DNA from: Sthenelais limicola
Lineage: Eukaryota > Annelida > Polychaeta > Phyllodocida > Sigalionidae
Direction of reading: 5' to 3'
DNA length: 64,000 nucleotides
Assembly: GCA_942159475.1 (NCBI GenBank)
Contig: OW804097.1
Span: 6,105,685 to 6,169,684, forward strand
Shown here in pieces: positions 1 through 9,869 of this stretch (positions are counted from its first letter, which is position 1; each line of letters begins with the position of its first letter). The notes under the pieces were generated by a model. That model saw only the letters and a program-made list of their open reading frames with translations, did not search any database and had not been told where the DNA came from. The translations under genes and the position numbers were made by a program.

Positions 1-1599
1 ATGTTTTACATGTCGCACAAAATGATATTTTTCAAATGTTATCCACATGAGTCCTTGCTTGGAATGTTTTTATTCTTGGGTTGTTTAGTGCTGTTAGTAG
101 TATGGATACATGTGCCAAATTTCTAGTTGAGTATATCTGTGCATATCCGAAGTTATCATTGGAATCCCCTTACATTCATTATCTCCAACCACATTCCACC
201 GAAAAGGACTTTCTCCCCCCAACCTCAGGTCGGCCCCTTTTCAACACATTTCTGGTGATTCAGGAGAAATAATAATTACCTTCGCAGACTTATATTTGGG
301 AAGTTTCATCCTCGTACCAGTGTACTACCTTCTACACGATCTTTCGTCAACACGATCTTTCTTCGCATCCAGCACTACTTTTGTTGTTAACAACTTCCAG
401 CCATAAACATATCACATTTATCATGCCTTATCCAGACTTGTCCTTGTCAAGGACCTATCAATATCTAATAGGGGAGAAGGTTATCTTGTCACAGGTGAAG
501 TAGGCTAATGTAAGATAAAATATGGAACTCTTTGTAGGAATGTTTTTATGTTTAATGTGGCTATAGGTAATTGCACTAAATAAGGCCCATGAGGTGTACA
601 CTTATGGAAATATAAAATTCTACCAGTTTATCCAGAATATGTTAGATATAATTTGGTATACTTATAATCTTACAGCCAAACTTAAAATTTAATTTGTTTT
701 TCAGAAAATTGAAAACACTGTTATAACCATGGCAACCAACTAAGAATAACTATTCATCATTATTTGTTTATGTCATCACTGACCATATTTTGGGCTATAT
801 AACCCATTTAATTAGTATTCAAATTGCATTTACATTAGTTTAATTTGCTTTCATTTCTCCCTAGAGCACATTATTTGAGAATTCAATATCTACAATATGT
901 CATGTCATCAATCAAATTTGGGCATCAGCCTTGACATGGGCATCAGCCTTGACATTGTTTATGGACGCTTCGATCTTATTGGCTAGGCCACTTTTCTTTC
1001 GCTTCGACCAGCTAGATATCTGGCAGTGTGCCCAGCAGCTCGGTAGAGGAAGGTGTTGAGAACTTTTGTACGACTGGACTGTGGAAATTTTTTTTTCTTG
1101 TGCGATTGGAATCAATAATAAATAGGGTCTAGAGCCCATATGTATTGGCAGTCATTCTTCTCTCTCTTTTTACGAATCGAATTTATACCAAAATAGAGGG
1201 TTTACCAACCTGTACAATTATTTATTTCAATCAAATATGCCTTGCGAAACAGGTATTATCACTATCCTCCTACTTCCGTTATACTTACCCTTCTTTTCCT
1301 TTCACAATGTCCCGTGAAATATCATTACTGATACAGGTAGATAACATCTTTAAACGTAGGCCTAGATACAACAAATTATGATGCCTCATAAAAGCCAGAC
1401 AGGACAGTAATATTGATAATCTTGACTACCTCGAAGGATCGTTGACTAAGGTGGATGGTACGAAGTTGTTGACTAAATGACACCTTCAATCGGTATGTTT
1501 CATGATACGAAACCACGTCATCACTCGGTGGAAATGAGATTGATATTAAGGAATACATGTAAATATTTAGAAACCTTTGTAAACAGATAGGAACTCATA
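1..1599. other. Non-genic AT-rich stretch
   Basis: I see no convincing exon here on either strand. Open frames are short and have no flanking splice sites or recognisable domains. The only structure noted is a tandem duplication of about 18 bp (core gggcatcagccttgaca, twice) near 909-945. Confidence 0.6.
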
Positions 1600-1840
1600 T
1601 ATGGGTCCGATTTTCAGAAAATGTACAATTGACAGCCCTACACATTTAAAAAATCTTGCTAAATTAGGCTGAAAAATGATGAATATCAGGTATATCTATG
1701 TATATTTTGTATCAGGTTGACTTATATTATCTGTTTTGCCATGTTAAACTGCATTTTTAAGCTCATTTCTGTCTTAAATGTGAGTTATTTGAGAGGGTTG
1801 GTGAAGGCGAATTGTACATTTTCTGAAAATCTGACCCATA
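1600..1840 (+). mobile_element. MITE copy 1, 241 bp, TA target site
   Basis: The two ends are inverted copies of each other over about 31 bp. The left end starts TATGGGTCCGATTTTCAG and the right end finishes with its complement, ending GACCCATA. TA dinucleotides flank both sides, as expected of a Tc1/mariner-like target site duplication. Copies at 29263-29503 (same orientation) and 63484-63730 (opposite orientation) share the termini and much of the interior, which defines a non-autonomous DNA transposon family. It encodes no protein. The family assignment (Tc1/mariner-like) rests only on the TA duplication. Confidence 0.85.
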
Positions 1841-1988
1841 TATGAGTATTTGGTATTTAAATTTGGTCATCGCTTCCCCCGCCATGACGAAAAGAGATAT
1901 TGATATCATATAGGTAATTTGTTTGGGGGCAGAGTGCATATATAACCAGGGGTCCCTGTCATGACTTGCATATGGTCTTGCCCATAGA

Positions 1989-2017
1989 TTTTTTTTTTTT
2001 TTTTTAAAGATTTTATT
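1989..2017 (-). other. Probable poly(A) tail and AATAAA of the minus-strand LINE
   Basis: Read on the minus strand, an AATAAA signal (2017-2012) is followed within about 10 bases by 17 A residues (2005-1989). It lies downstream of the reverse-transcriptase ORF ending at 2529, on the same strand, with about 0.5 kb of untranslated sequence between. It is therefore the likely 3' end of that LINE. I could not find matching target-site duplications, so it could instead belong to an independent retroposed tail. Confidence 0.55.
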
Positions 2018-2528
2018 TCCACTGGGTCCAGCACCTCCCATGGTGGTAGGATGTTCTGGCGTAACCCAGCTTTTGAAGAACATAAATACATTTGTACATA
2101 GTCGTTGAGTGATTCAAGGAAATTTTAGTGAGAATGTTTAATTATATTAATAGTAATAATATTACTGTTAATGATGGGATAACCACTTATGTAGAGTGTG
2201 ACCCATAAATGTTGTTTTAGCATTAGATTAGAATAGTTAGATTCATAAAAGGTGTATATACAGGTAATAAATTTGCAAAGGGATTAACCTCTATCTTATG
2301 AGAGTGATCCTCTTATATTTTGCAAGCTTTTCATAACAATGTTTTCTTAGGATTTACTGTTCATCGACCATAGGTTAAGAGTATATCTGGTCGTATAAGT
2401 TTTCACAGAAATGATTTCCTTAAATAGTCGACTAGACAAGAGGGAAGTGTACGGTTCAAACATGTTTGGTAGTATCAGAATGTTGCTCATCTGTTTGGAC
2501 CGGACACATTTTCAAGGTAAGGTTAATA

Positions 2529-4316
2529 TCAAGTAATAGTGTCAAGCAGCCATTTTTTCTGAAGGGACTTGAAGGTCTCCATGTTTCCTATATTTCTTGA
2601 TCGTGGGGGGAGTTGATTCCAGGATTTGGCTACTTTATTAAATACTGAGTTTTTACCAGATTGAGATTTGTAGAAAAAGGTTTTAAGAATTGGGGCATCA
2701 TTAGCTCTGGTATTTTTGTTGTCATTTTGGGAGGTATAATATTTAGATTTAGTTCTAGAGTGTCCACATAATCTTAGATGTAATTCTCTTCTATTTTGAA
2801 GAAATGGTACTTTCAAGTCCCTGTGCAGATCATATGTGGGATGCAGGGCATCTACCTTATGAATTGCTCTAAGAGCTTTGTTTTGTAGCCTTTGAAGCTT
2901 CATTAGATTACCTTGGTGCGTATCATGATAGAGTATATCCCCATAGTCAAAAAATGGTAGTATTTTACTTTTAAAGACTAGGAGAGCAGATTTGTCAGTT
3001 AGTAGATGTCTGATGCGTAAGAAAAGAAATATTTTGTGTGATATTATTTTAATTATGTTTTTTATGTGAGGCTGGAATGTCAGTTTGTCATCCAAAAGAA
3101 CACCCAGATATTTATAGGTGTGAACAGTCTCAAGGGGTTTAGAGTTGAGAGTAATAGCTATTGGTGGGGGGAGATTTTTATTTGTTGATTTGTTGACTAT
3201 CATGAGCTTGGTTTTTGAGGCATTTATCAGGAATTTATTTATTTTGCACCAGTTTGCTAAGGAGTCAAGGTCTGTTTGCATATTTTGATACAGTCTAGTA
3301 ATGGATAGATCAGATTGATATAGAACTGTGTCATCTGCGTATAAAAGATAGTTAGTATGGTGGAGATGGTGACCAATGTCATTTATAAATATAAGAAATA
3401 GGAGAGGTCCAAGGATAGATCCTTGGGGTACTCCTGATTTTATTTGAGCTTTATCTGAAAGTAGGTTGTTAACAATTGTTTTTTGGAAGCGGTTAGAAAG
3501 GTAAGATTTTATCCAGGAATGGAGATTGCCACGTATCCCAATATTGAGCAATTTATGGAGTAGTATTTGATGGTCAACCATATCGAAGGCTTTCCTAAAA
3601 TCGATAAAAGTAAGGAGGGTAGGGGTCTTCTTTTCTATTGAAATGGCTATGTCATCAGTAAGACGACTAATTGTGTTAATTGTGGATTTACCTGGGAGAA
3701 AACCTGCTTGGTTATTGTCTAGAATATTATTAGTGTTAAGGTAAGTAAGAACTCTGGTGTGAACAATTTTCTCTATAAGTTTACTGGGGGTTGGGAGTAG
3801 AGAGATAGGACGAAAGTTGTTAACTTGTGATGATATACCTCCTTTAAATAAGGGTACAACAGTAGCTGTTTTCCATGTTTTAGGAAAGATACAGCTAGAG
3901 AAGGACATGTTGATGCAGTGAGTCATTTCTGGTAATAATAAGGCAAAGGCTTCTTTGACTATTGAATTTGGAACATTGTCAATTGCAGATGACTTTGAGG
4001 TATCAATTTTAGAGATTAAGCCAAGCATTTCAATTTCATTGGTTACAATAGTGTGGATCTCAGTGATCCTATTAGGTATAGTTGTGCTCCAGGGTATGTC
4101 CGCTATATCTTTTAGTAAATTACAAGTAATGTGCGCAAAGTAGTTATTAATATAGTTAGGGAGGTTATTTTTTGGTATGGGGGAGCCATTCTCATCATTC
4201 AGATTTATTTCTGAACTAGTGGTTTTAGAGGGAAGAAGCATATTTATTGTTTTCCAATATTTCTTAGGGTCATTAACATTAGAGAGGGTCTGGTGCATGT
4301 AATTTTTTTTTGGCAT
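2529..4316 (-). CDS. LINE 1 reverse transcriptase part of ORF2 (595 codons)
   Basis: This is the polymerase half of a non-LTR retrotransposon ORF2. Visible RT blocks include FRPISLLPTPSKLIEK around residue 168, the catalytic aspartate motif FIDFRKAFD near 237-245, SGVPQGSILGPLLF near 294, and the YADD active site near 326-329. A C-terminal segment typical of CR1/L2-like elements follows. The frame opens a few codons before the homologous region, at MPKKNYMH, because it overlaps the end of the endonuclease frame by 38 bases within an A9 run. An ancestral single ORF2 was therefore probably split by one added A. The rest of the RT is uninterrupted, so the break may be recent or a sequencing error in the homopolymer. 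Confidence 0.92.
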   Translation of the reverse strand: MPKKNYMHQTLSNVNDPKKYWKTINMLLPSKTTSSEINLNDENGSPIPKNNLPNYINNYFAHITCNLLKDIADIPWSTTIPNRITEIHTIVTNEIEMLGLISKIDTSKSSAIDNVPNSIVKEAFALLLPEMTHCINMSFSSCIFPKTWKTATVVPLFKGGISSQVNNFRPISLLPTPSKLIEKIVHTRVLTYLNTNNILDNNQAGFLPGKSTINTISRLTDDIAISIEKKTPTLLTFIDFRKAFDMVDHQILLHKLLNIGIRGNLHSWIKSYLSNRFQKTIVNNLLSDKAQIKSGVPQGSILGPLLFLIFINDIGHHLHHTNYLLYADDTVLYQSDLSITRLYQNMQTDLDSLANWCKINKFLINASKTKLMIVNKSTNKNLPPPIAITLNSKPLETVHTYKYLGVLLDDKLTFQPHIKNIIKIISHKIFLFLRIRHLLTDKSALLVFKSKILPFFDYGDILYHDTHQGNLMKLQRLQNKALRAIHKVDALHPTYDLHRDLKVPFLQNRRELHLRLCGHSRTKSKYYTSQNDNKNTRANDAPILKTFFYKSQSGKNSVFNKVAKSWNQLPPRSRNIGNMETFKSLQKKWLLDTIT

Positions 4317-5454
4317 TTAGAAGTAGCTTATTCACACTTTTTCTGAGTCTTTTTGCTTCATTCAAATCCTCAAAGGAGCCAGTGCGTTTGGCTTTTTTCC
4401 TTGCTAGATTTTTACATTTAATAGCATCCAGTATTTCTCTGGAGATCCAGGGATCATTATTCTCTCTGATTAGTATATTTTTAATTGGGCACATGTTGTC
4501 AAGTGTAGTTGATATAGCATTTGAGATGAATTCCCAGGACTCTTCGGGATTAGTAATTGATATGAAATTAAGCCAGTTAAAATTTTGACGAAGGTTCAAT
4601 TGGAAGAGGTTAGAATTAAAATTTCTATAGCTCCTGCTGCGTTTCATATTGTAAACTCTAGAGATTTTGGCTTTTTTCCTGATAAAGAATATCGCCTCAT
4701 GATCACTTAAGTTGTGGTTTAGAGTTCCACTGTCAGAGATATTGGTTGAATTAGTTAAAATCAGATCGATAAGACTGGATGTGGAGGTGTCACCTCTAAG
4801 GGCATATCTTGTTGGTTCACTAATAAGTTGAGCTAGCCCATTTTGCTGATTGAAAAGTTTGAGTTTATTTCTATCAGGACAGTTATTTTTGAGCATATTT
4901 ATATTGAAGTCCCCGAGGATTATCCTTTCTGCTGGGACAGTATTTCCTAGACAGCATTGGGAGAGTATATTTGTGAGGGATTCAAGGCATGAGTCAATGG
5001 AGCCTGATGGGGGTCTGTAGACAGAGGTTATGAAGAAAGGTTTGATGTTTATAGGCTTAATCTTAATTGTAATCGATTCAAGATGAGGTGCAGAAGTGCT
5101 CAGTTCAGGAATAATTTCATAGTGCAGACCTTGTTTAATATAGCATAGTAATCCGCCACCCTTTTTTACTGTAGTCGAGTTGGGAAGGCAATAGTTTCTA
5201 TCTTGCCTGACTAGATTGTAGCCTGATAGAGCAATTTGCTGGTCAGGTGTCGATTCAGTGAGCCATGTCTCCGAAAGAGAGATAAAATCCGGTTTAATTG
5301 ATATTAGGTTTTGTTTGATAAGGTCAATTTTATTATTGATACTCTGACAGTTCAGATAATAAAAGAAAAGGCCATTTTTCTTATTGTTAAGAGTCATTAT
5401 TAAGGTGTATAGACTAACGGGCAGAGCTTGGCCGGATGCTAAGTGCACAGCCAA
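4279..5454 (-). CDS. LINE 1 AP-endonuclease part of ORF2 (391 codons)
   Basis: The product is an apurinic-like endonuclease that nicks target DNA for target-primed reverse transcription. The family motifs appear in order: LNCQSI (Asn), LSETWL (catalytic Glu), SVYRPPSG, ILGDFNIN, LIDLILTN and LSDHEAIF (Asp-His pair). The most N-terminal Met gives a 19-residue leader before MTLNNKK. The true start may be that internal Met at about 5397. The ORF ends shortly after an A9 tract (plus strand 4303-4311), where it passes into the RT reading frame at 4316. The spacer to the upstream hydrolase ORF is about 860 bp, close to that of LINE 2. Confidence 0.9.
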   Translation of the reverse strand: MAVHLASGQALPVSLYTLIMTLNNKKNGLFFYYLNCQSINNKIDLIKQNLISIKPDFISLSETWLTESTPDQQIALSGYNLVRQDRNYCLPNSTTVKKGGGLLCYIKQGLHYEIIPELSTSAPHLESITIKIKPINIKPFFITSVYRPPSGSIDSCLESLTNILSQCCLGNTVPAERIILGDFNINMLKNNCPDRNKLKLFNQQNGLAQLISEPTRYALRGDTSTSSLIDLILTNSTNISDSGTLNHNLSDHEAIFFIRKKAKISRVYNMKRSRSYRNFNSNLFQLNLRQNFNWLNFISITNPEESWEFISNAISTTLDNMCPIKNILIRENNDPWISREILDAIKCKNLARKKAKRTGSFEDLNEAKRLRKSVNKLLLNAKKKLHAPDPL

Positions 5455-6313
5455 GAGGCAGTACCAATAAAAATTACGGACGGGAGAGGAAAGAGTGAGA
5501 GGGGGGGGAGGGTGCTGGAAGCAAAAAGGGAATTAAAAGTTGAAATAGCTGAAGTAATCAAAGTATTAGGTACATACAGCTTGCCAGCGCGCCTAGTGGC
5601 TAGCTGCATGGTCATTCATTATAAACATAAGCATTTAGAAGTATCTAACAGAAATAACATAATGACACATAGGTATGGAAATATAATACATCAACTAATC
5701 AGAATGATCACCGAATCACTGCAGGCGAGTGTGGGGTGAGAATCAGCTGACCAATTTTAATTCATTATGCGTGATTTGAGTATAAAACATACAAGGAAAG
5801 AGCAAGGACAGAGAAAAAATCTGTACATATACCCGAATCACAAGTCAAAGGATTGTGTGAGAGTGTTTATGTACATTATAGTTCGAGACGTTGATGGTAG
5901 GAGAGCTCTCCTGCTACTGATCGGACAACGTTTGTTCACAGCTATTTATAGGAGGTTGGGGTGTACGGTTCAAAAAAAAGAGAACCGAGGCGCCCTCTGT
6001 GTTGATGAACGTAAACAATAGCAGCTCGAGCGACAACATTCATGCAAAGCTATTTATATTAAGCTAGAGTGTACGGTCCAAAAAAAGTGAATCGAAGCGA
6101 CAGCCATAGCTGGGCGGATAACATTTGAGCGAGGTTTAGATACATAAGAGTGCATTAGCAATATATACATAGAGTCTAGGCATACTTTATGCTTTCTGTT
6201 TGTACCAGACTATTGCGAGAATTGAGTCGGAGAATTTAAGAGATATAGGTTAAATGTTAAGGGAAGGGTGTTGATTTTAATTACGGAAACATTTCCAGCC
6301 ACAGATTGAGCAG
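5455..6313 (-). other. LINE 1 inter-ORF spacer with a degenerate ~110-bp tandem repeat
   Basis: There is no coding sequence here. Two related blocks lie about 110 bp apart, around 5935-6015 and 6050-6130. Each contains ctatttata followed by GTGTACGGT(T/C)CAAAAAAA and a gaa(c/t)cga(g/a)gcg motif. The string GTGTACGGTTC also occurs at about 2449, inside the 3' UTR of the same element, and at about 53149. I infer that these are internal repeats of the LINE. Any promoter or translation role is unknown. Confidence 0.5.
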
Positions 6314-6934
6314 TTATGTGTGAGAAGTTTCCTTTAGATAAAAGTCAACAGTTTGTCTGATATTTCGGTATATTGTAGAGAAAATTTTCTTGACAAATTT
6401 AGTATTTGTGTCGTGGGTAAAGTGGATCCCATCGGAAGTTGTAGAGTTATAACGATGTGAGATGAATCCCTTTCGTATCTTATGGGTATGTCCTTCAAAG
6501 CTTGGTGTGGTTAACTTGTTCTTCCTATTGTATTTGCGGATTTGTTGATTAATCTCATATATTGCCATGTTGATAGCGGTCTGGTCTTCAGGGGAGGTTA
6601 TATCTCGCTTGTTATACATAGCATAAGATAAGCCTACTATTTCACAAATTATAACCACTTTGGCCACAGCTCTCAGCTTGGGAAGAGCTAGGGTGATGTC
6701 TTGAAAAACCATGTTGGCAAGGGAATTTTCTACCCTCTGGATGGGAGTTATTTTTCGATAGCCTATTTTGCTGGAAAAATTGTTAATGCCACCACAGAAA
6801 TACATTACATCGAATTGATGATAATGAAATAGAATAACCGCTTGATTTGCTATGGATTCACACGTTCCTCCAGGGATCGATACGAATGTCAGTTTACCAG
6901 AACGCAATACCAATATCAAAACATTAACTTTCAT
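6314..6934 (-). CDS. LINE 1 ORF1: SGNH/GDSL esterase-like, N-terminally truncated (206 codons)
   Basis: This matches the second ORF of LINE 2 (32892-33617) over its length. Shared landmarks are a Gly-rich segment (PGGTCESI here), the block-III-like YFCGGINNFSSK, a central NKRDI...N stretch, and a C-terminal ISHRYNS...SDGIHFTHD in which Asp and His would complete the SGNH catalytic set. The block I Ser motif (DSRG in LINE 2) is missing, because an in-frame TAA directly precedes the ATG. The copy is therefore 5'-truncated and unlikely to be active. Esterase ORF1 proteins are known in CR1-like LINEs. Their job, suggested to involve membranes or lipid substrates, is unproven. Confidence 0.7.
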   Translation of the reverse strand: MKVNVLILVLRSGKLTFVSIPGGTCESIANQAVILFHYHQFDVMYFCGGINNFSSKIGYRKITPIQRVENSLANMVFQDITLALPKLRAVAKVVIICEIVGLSYAMYNKRDITSPEDQTAINMAIYEINQQIRKYNRKNKLTTPSFEGHTHKIRKGFISHRYNSTTSDGIHFTHDTNTKFVKKIFSTIYRNIRQTVDFYLKETSHT

Positions 6935-8270
6935 TTATAACTTGAATCGTTGCTGTGGATTATTGCAGTTTATTGCAGACCTGTATAAAGAGCAATGAGG
7001 TATGTCATTCCCACTCCGTCTGTAGTAGACATATAATTGAAACATGAGTGAAGTAGTAAAACAAGACAGTATTCATAAATTCATTATCATTCCCAATCAA
7101 TTAAAACCTAATGCGTTAACCTCTTGACATTGGTTGTGTGGTAAAACAAAAGCATATTTGGTATATATCGTTTCAGCATGTTTAGTCATGCACTAACCTC
7201 TTGTATAGTACATACTACACTATACCAAACCACAAACACAGTGAAAAGGATATGGTGCCAAACAAAAAATTCATACATTGAGAAACTCGTGTAAATAAGT
7301 CTTTCGTTGCTATTCATCACACTATTGAAATTGGCCATGCGTATGAGTAGATTTAGTTTCACAAACTGATACCTTAATTGAATTGAAGTGGACTCAACGG
7401 CATCCTAATGGAGATTAGCAACCTGTTCTTGTATAGTTTATATAGTTTTCCAATGATATCTCTTGAAACTTGACCAATTGGGCTGATGTGATTTTAATCA
7501 ATATTCATCTCATTAAACTTATTGGTTCACAATTCGTTTTAGGCCATGCTGCATAACGTCGTGCAAACGTTTAACTAGATTTAACATGACATAGCTAAAT
7601 AGTTGCAGATTTAAGAAAAAAATAATCATATACGTGAGCTAACGTCAGAAAAAAAATCTGTGGTGCCTAGCACCTATACCTAAAATAGTTCCGTCGACCC
7701 TTTCTAGAGGACAATATATGTGGTTTGTGAAGGTATCTGTGATGAAAATATGATTTTGAAGCCCTTTTTCGTTGGATTTTCAAGAACCGTCCTGTACAAG
7801 TATCAGGCCAGGAAAATCTGGGGAAGCCTTTCAGGAAAGCCTTTCTGGGGACGTCCCACTCTATTTATAGGCTTTTGTGACCCATCACATAACGATCACT
7901 TGAATGAAAATGTTATGACCCAGAGGAGAGATAGATGGGGAGGGGGGGGGGGGGGGAGAGAGATCAGAGGGGGAGGGGGAGAGCAAAGAAGCTTTTTGCA
8001 AACATAATTTTCAAAACATCTTATAAGATTATGTCTAATCATTGGCATTCACTTGATGTTATCTCTTCAGCATTTTAATAGGATATTATCTGAAAATCTA
8101 CATTTTGTGCGACTGAAGACTCATTCCTCTGGAAGACATGACATGTGATATTATTAGTACATTAAATACAATTTCTAGATGCTGTGGCGACATGCTGAAT
8201 TCCTGCTCCTGATTAGAGTGTGTTTTATCAGTAAGTATCGGCTTTGTATTCAATTATCTTATACTCATGA
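6935..8270. other. Non-genic stretch with a poly-G tract
   Basis: I see no exon or recognisable element. A purine-rich low-complexity tract with a long G run lies at about 7936-7983. The rest is AT-rich unique-looking sequence. Confidence 0.55.
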
Positions 8271-8271
8271 T

Positions 8272-8640
8272 ATACGTACACTGATAGACCCAACCTCGGT
8301 GAGTGACCGTTTTTTCTCAGGAATTCGCTGGCATCCAATTGCCAGGCACTGACCGAGAAAAAAACGGTCAGATTTTCAGTGACCGAAAAAAAACGGTCAG
8401 ATTTTGGTGACCGAAAAAAAAAAAACGGTCATCACTTTTGGTGACCGAGAAAAAAAACGGTCATCACTTTTGGTGACCGAGAAAAAAAACGGTCATTGAC
8501 CGATAAATCCCAGTGATCTCAATGCTGACTGTTTTTTACAGGGTGTTTTTTTTACCAATATTTGACTGTTTTTTTTCGGTGGTAACCAAGGTTTGACCCT
8601 TTTTTTTCAGTGCCCTTTAACTTGACCGTTTTTGGTTAGG
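8272..8640 (+). repeat. Hairpin array: TGACCG-A(n)-CGGTCA units
   Basis: At least five consecutive short hairpins share the form TGACCG, then an A-run of 7-12 (often led by AG), then CGGTCA. They are spaced about 33-38 bp and separated by motifs such as atcacttttgg. They are followed by diverged T-rich versions (gactgttttttttcggt). The left edge is cactgatagaccc. The same edge, in reverse orientation (gggtctatcagtg), bounds a related array at 31240-31475, so the two are diverged members of one family. Each unit can fold as a 6-bp stem with an A-rich loop. This is not a CRISPR: there are no unique spacers and the host is eukaryotic. Confidence 0.7.
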
Positions 8641-8691
8641 ATGATTAGGTTTTTCATTCATTCAAATTATAGGGGTTATGAAAAATAGGAA

Positions 8692-8800
8692 TTCTCAGGT
8701 TTTATAGTACTATTATCCCCTGTGACACACCAGGAAGCTGCAATTCCTGGCGTGTCACAGGCTAGTAGGCTAGTAGTATACCCCTAATGAAAACCTAAAA
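8692..8800 (+). repeat. Long imperfect hairpin, ~100 nt
   Basis: The core stem is CCTGTGACACACCAGGAA (8719-8736) pairing with TTCCTGGCGTGTCACAGG (8744-8761), with one mismatch and a 7-nt loop. The arms extend imperfectly outward (caggtttta/tagtacta on the left, tagtagtat and aaaaccta on the right) to about 8694 and 8798. It could be a tiny MITE or a transcribed hairpin. The sequence cannot decide. Confidence 0.6.
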
Positions 8801-9025
8801 CAATTTTAATATGACTAACTAGAAAGGAAATGGTAACAAACACTGGAAATCATATAAAGCAACACTTTATTTACATTAATCACATACACATTTATTACTT
8901 TATTTACAATTGTGTGTGCTTGGCACAGCCAGGCATTGGGGAGGACTAGCCTCTCATTGCAGATTATTATCGGGCTTAAAATTGTAGTTGACTGAAGCCT
9001 CAAAATCAATCAAAATCAATATGAA

Positions 9026-9676
9026 GCTACCATAATTTATGAACTGAGGCATCAAGACAGTATGTATTTTCATATTTTAACCAATGCACTGTGAACCTCC
9101 ACTCTCTAAGTTGTGCGTCGGCCGTGACGGCCGTCATGGAGAGTGTGGGGAACAGGGGAAGATGCCCAGGATATGCCCTGGGCGACGGCCAAGGGTTGCG
9201 GGAGATACCCCCACCATATGTGGCCTCCCTGCAGCGCTTAATCTGCACTGGGAAGACCCTCTCGGGCTCCTCATATGGTAACTCGGGACACCCCTATTAG
9301 GGTTTGTGGGGTCAGGGAATTCATACTTAACATTAGTTTGATGATTTGTGCTTTAAATCCAAGTTGGCCACCAACTTTCAGCTCACAAATATCTTATTTT
9401 TCAAGCTTGTCATATTACCTTGATGACTAGTGTGATCTAATGATCAATTTCAATGATATGAACAAAAATCTATGAATATAAATAAAATTTAACATGCCAT
9501 TTATAAGTGCTATGGCTATGCACTATTGATATATCTATGTGATGAAGTATTGTGATAGATTATTGTATTTCGAGGCTTCAGTAACTTGTGTTATTTTTAA
9601 CTGGATACTTGTGGCAGTGCATTGGTTAAAATATGAAAATACATACTGTCTTGATGTCTCAGTTCATAAATTTGGG
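9026..9676. repeat. Foldback element with ~60-bp inverted arms
   Basis: The left arm (about 9033-9092, tttatgaactgaggcatcaa through caatgcactg) is repeated in inverted orientation at about 9615-9672 (cagtgcattgg through ctcagttcataaa) with very few mismatches. About 520 bp lie between, including a GC-rich island (9097-9300) that contrasts with AT-rich surroundings. Open frames in the island show no recognisable domain. It could be a foldback transposon or a locally inverted duplication. Confidence 0.7.
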
Positions 9677-9869
9677 ATAGGTATAGGTGATCTGAGATAG
9701 GTTGGCATGCTAAGGGTCCCTAATTTCTCCGGTAATAAGTACTAATATATAAAAGTTAAAGTGCGTAGTCCATAGTCTTATCTAGAGCATATCTTGAGGC
9801 GGGGTAGTATTATACTTTAAGACATTTTATCATTACATGGTACACATACTACATTCATAAATATATGTA

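Larger units (their letters stand above)
1989..6934 (-). mobile_element. LINE 1: CR1/L2-like non-LTR retrotransposon, 5'-truncated
   Basis: The order on the minus strand is a partial SGNH-hydrolase ORF (6934-6314), about 0.86 kb of spacer, an APE-type endonuclease (5454-4279), a reverse transcriptase (4316-2529), a 3' UTR and an A-tract (2005-1989). The RT motif order (FIDFRKAFD, SGVPQGS, YADD) and the APE endonuclease place it in the Jockey/CR1/L2 group. An esterase-type ORF1 is known for CR1-like elements. The hydrolase ORF lacks its N-terminal catalytic block, so the copy is probably truncated near 6934. The endonuclease and RT frames are separated by a one-base change in an A-run. Confidence 0.85.

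Noticed and set aside
1763..2091. Minus-strand ORFs with Lys runs near 1.8-2.1 kb
   Set aside because: They cross the LINE A-tract and the MITE end. The Lys run is the translated A-tract.
8340..8500. CRISPR-like regular repeats
   Set aside because: Repeats are short palindromes without unique spacers, the array is degenerate, and the DNA is clearly from an animal.
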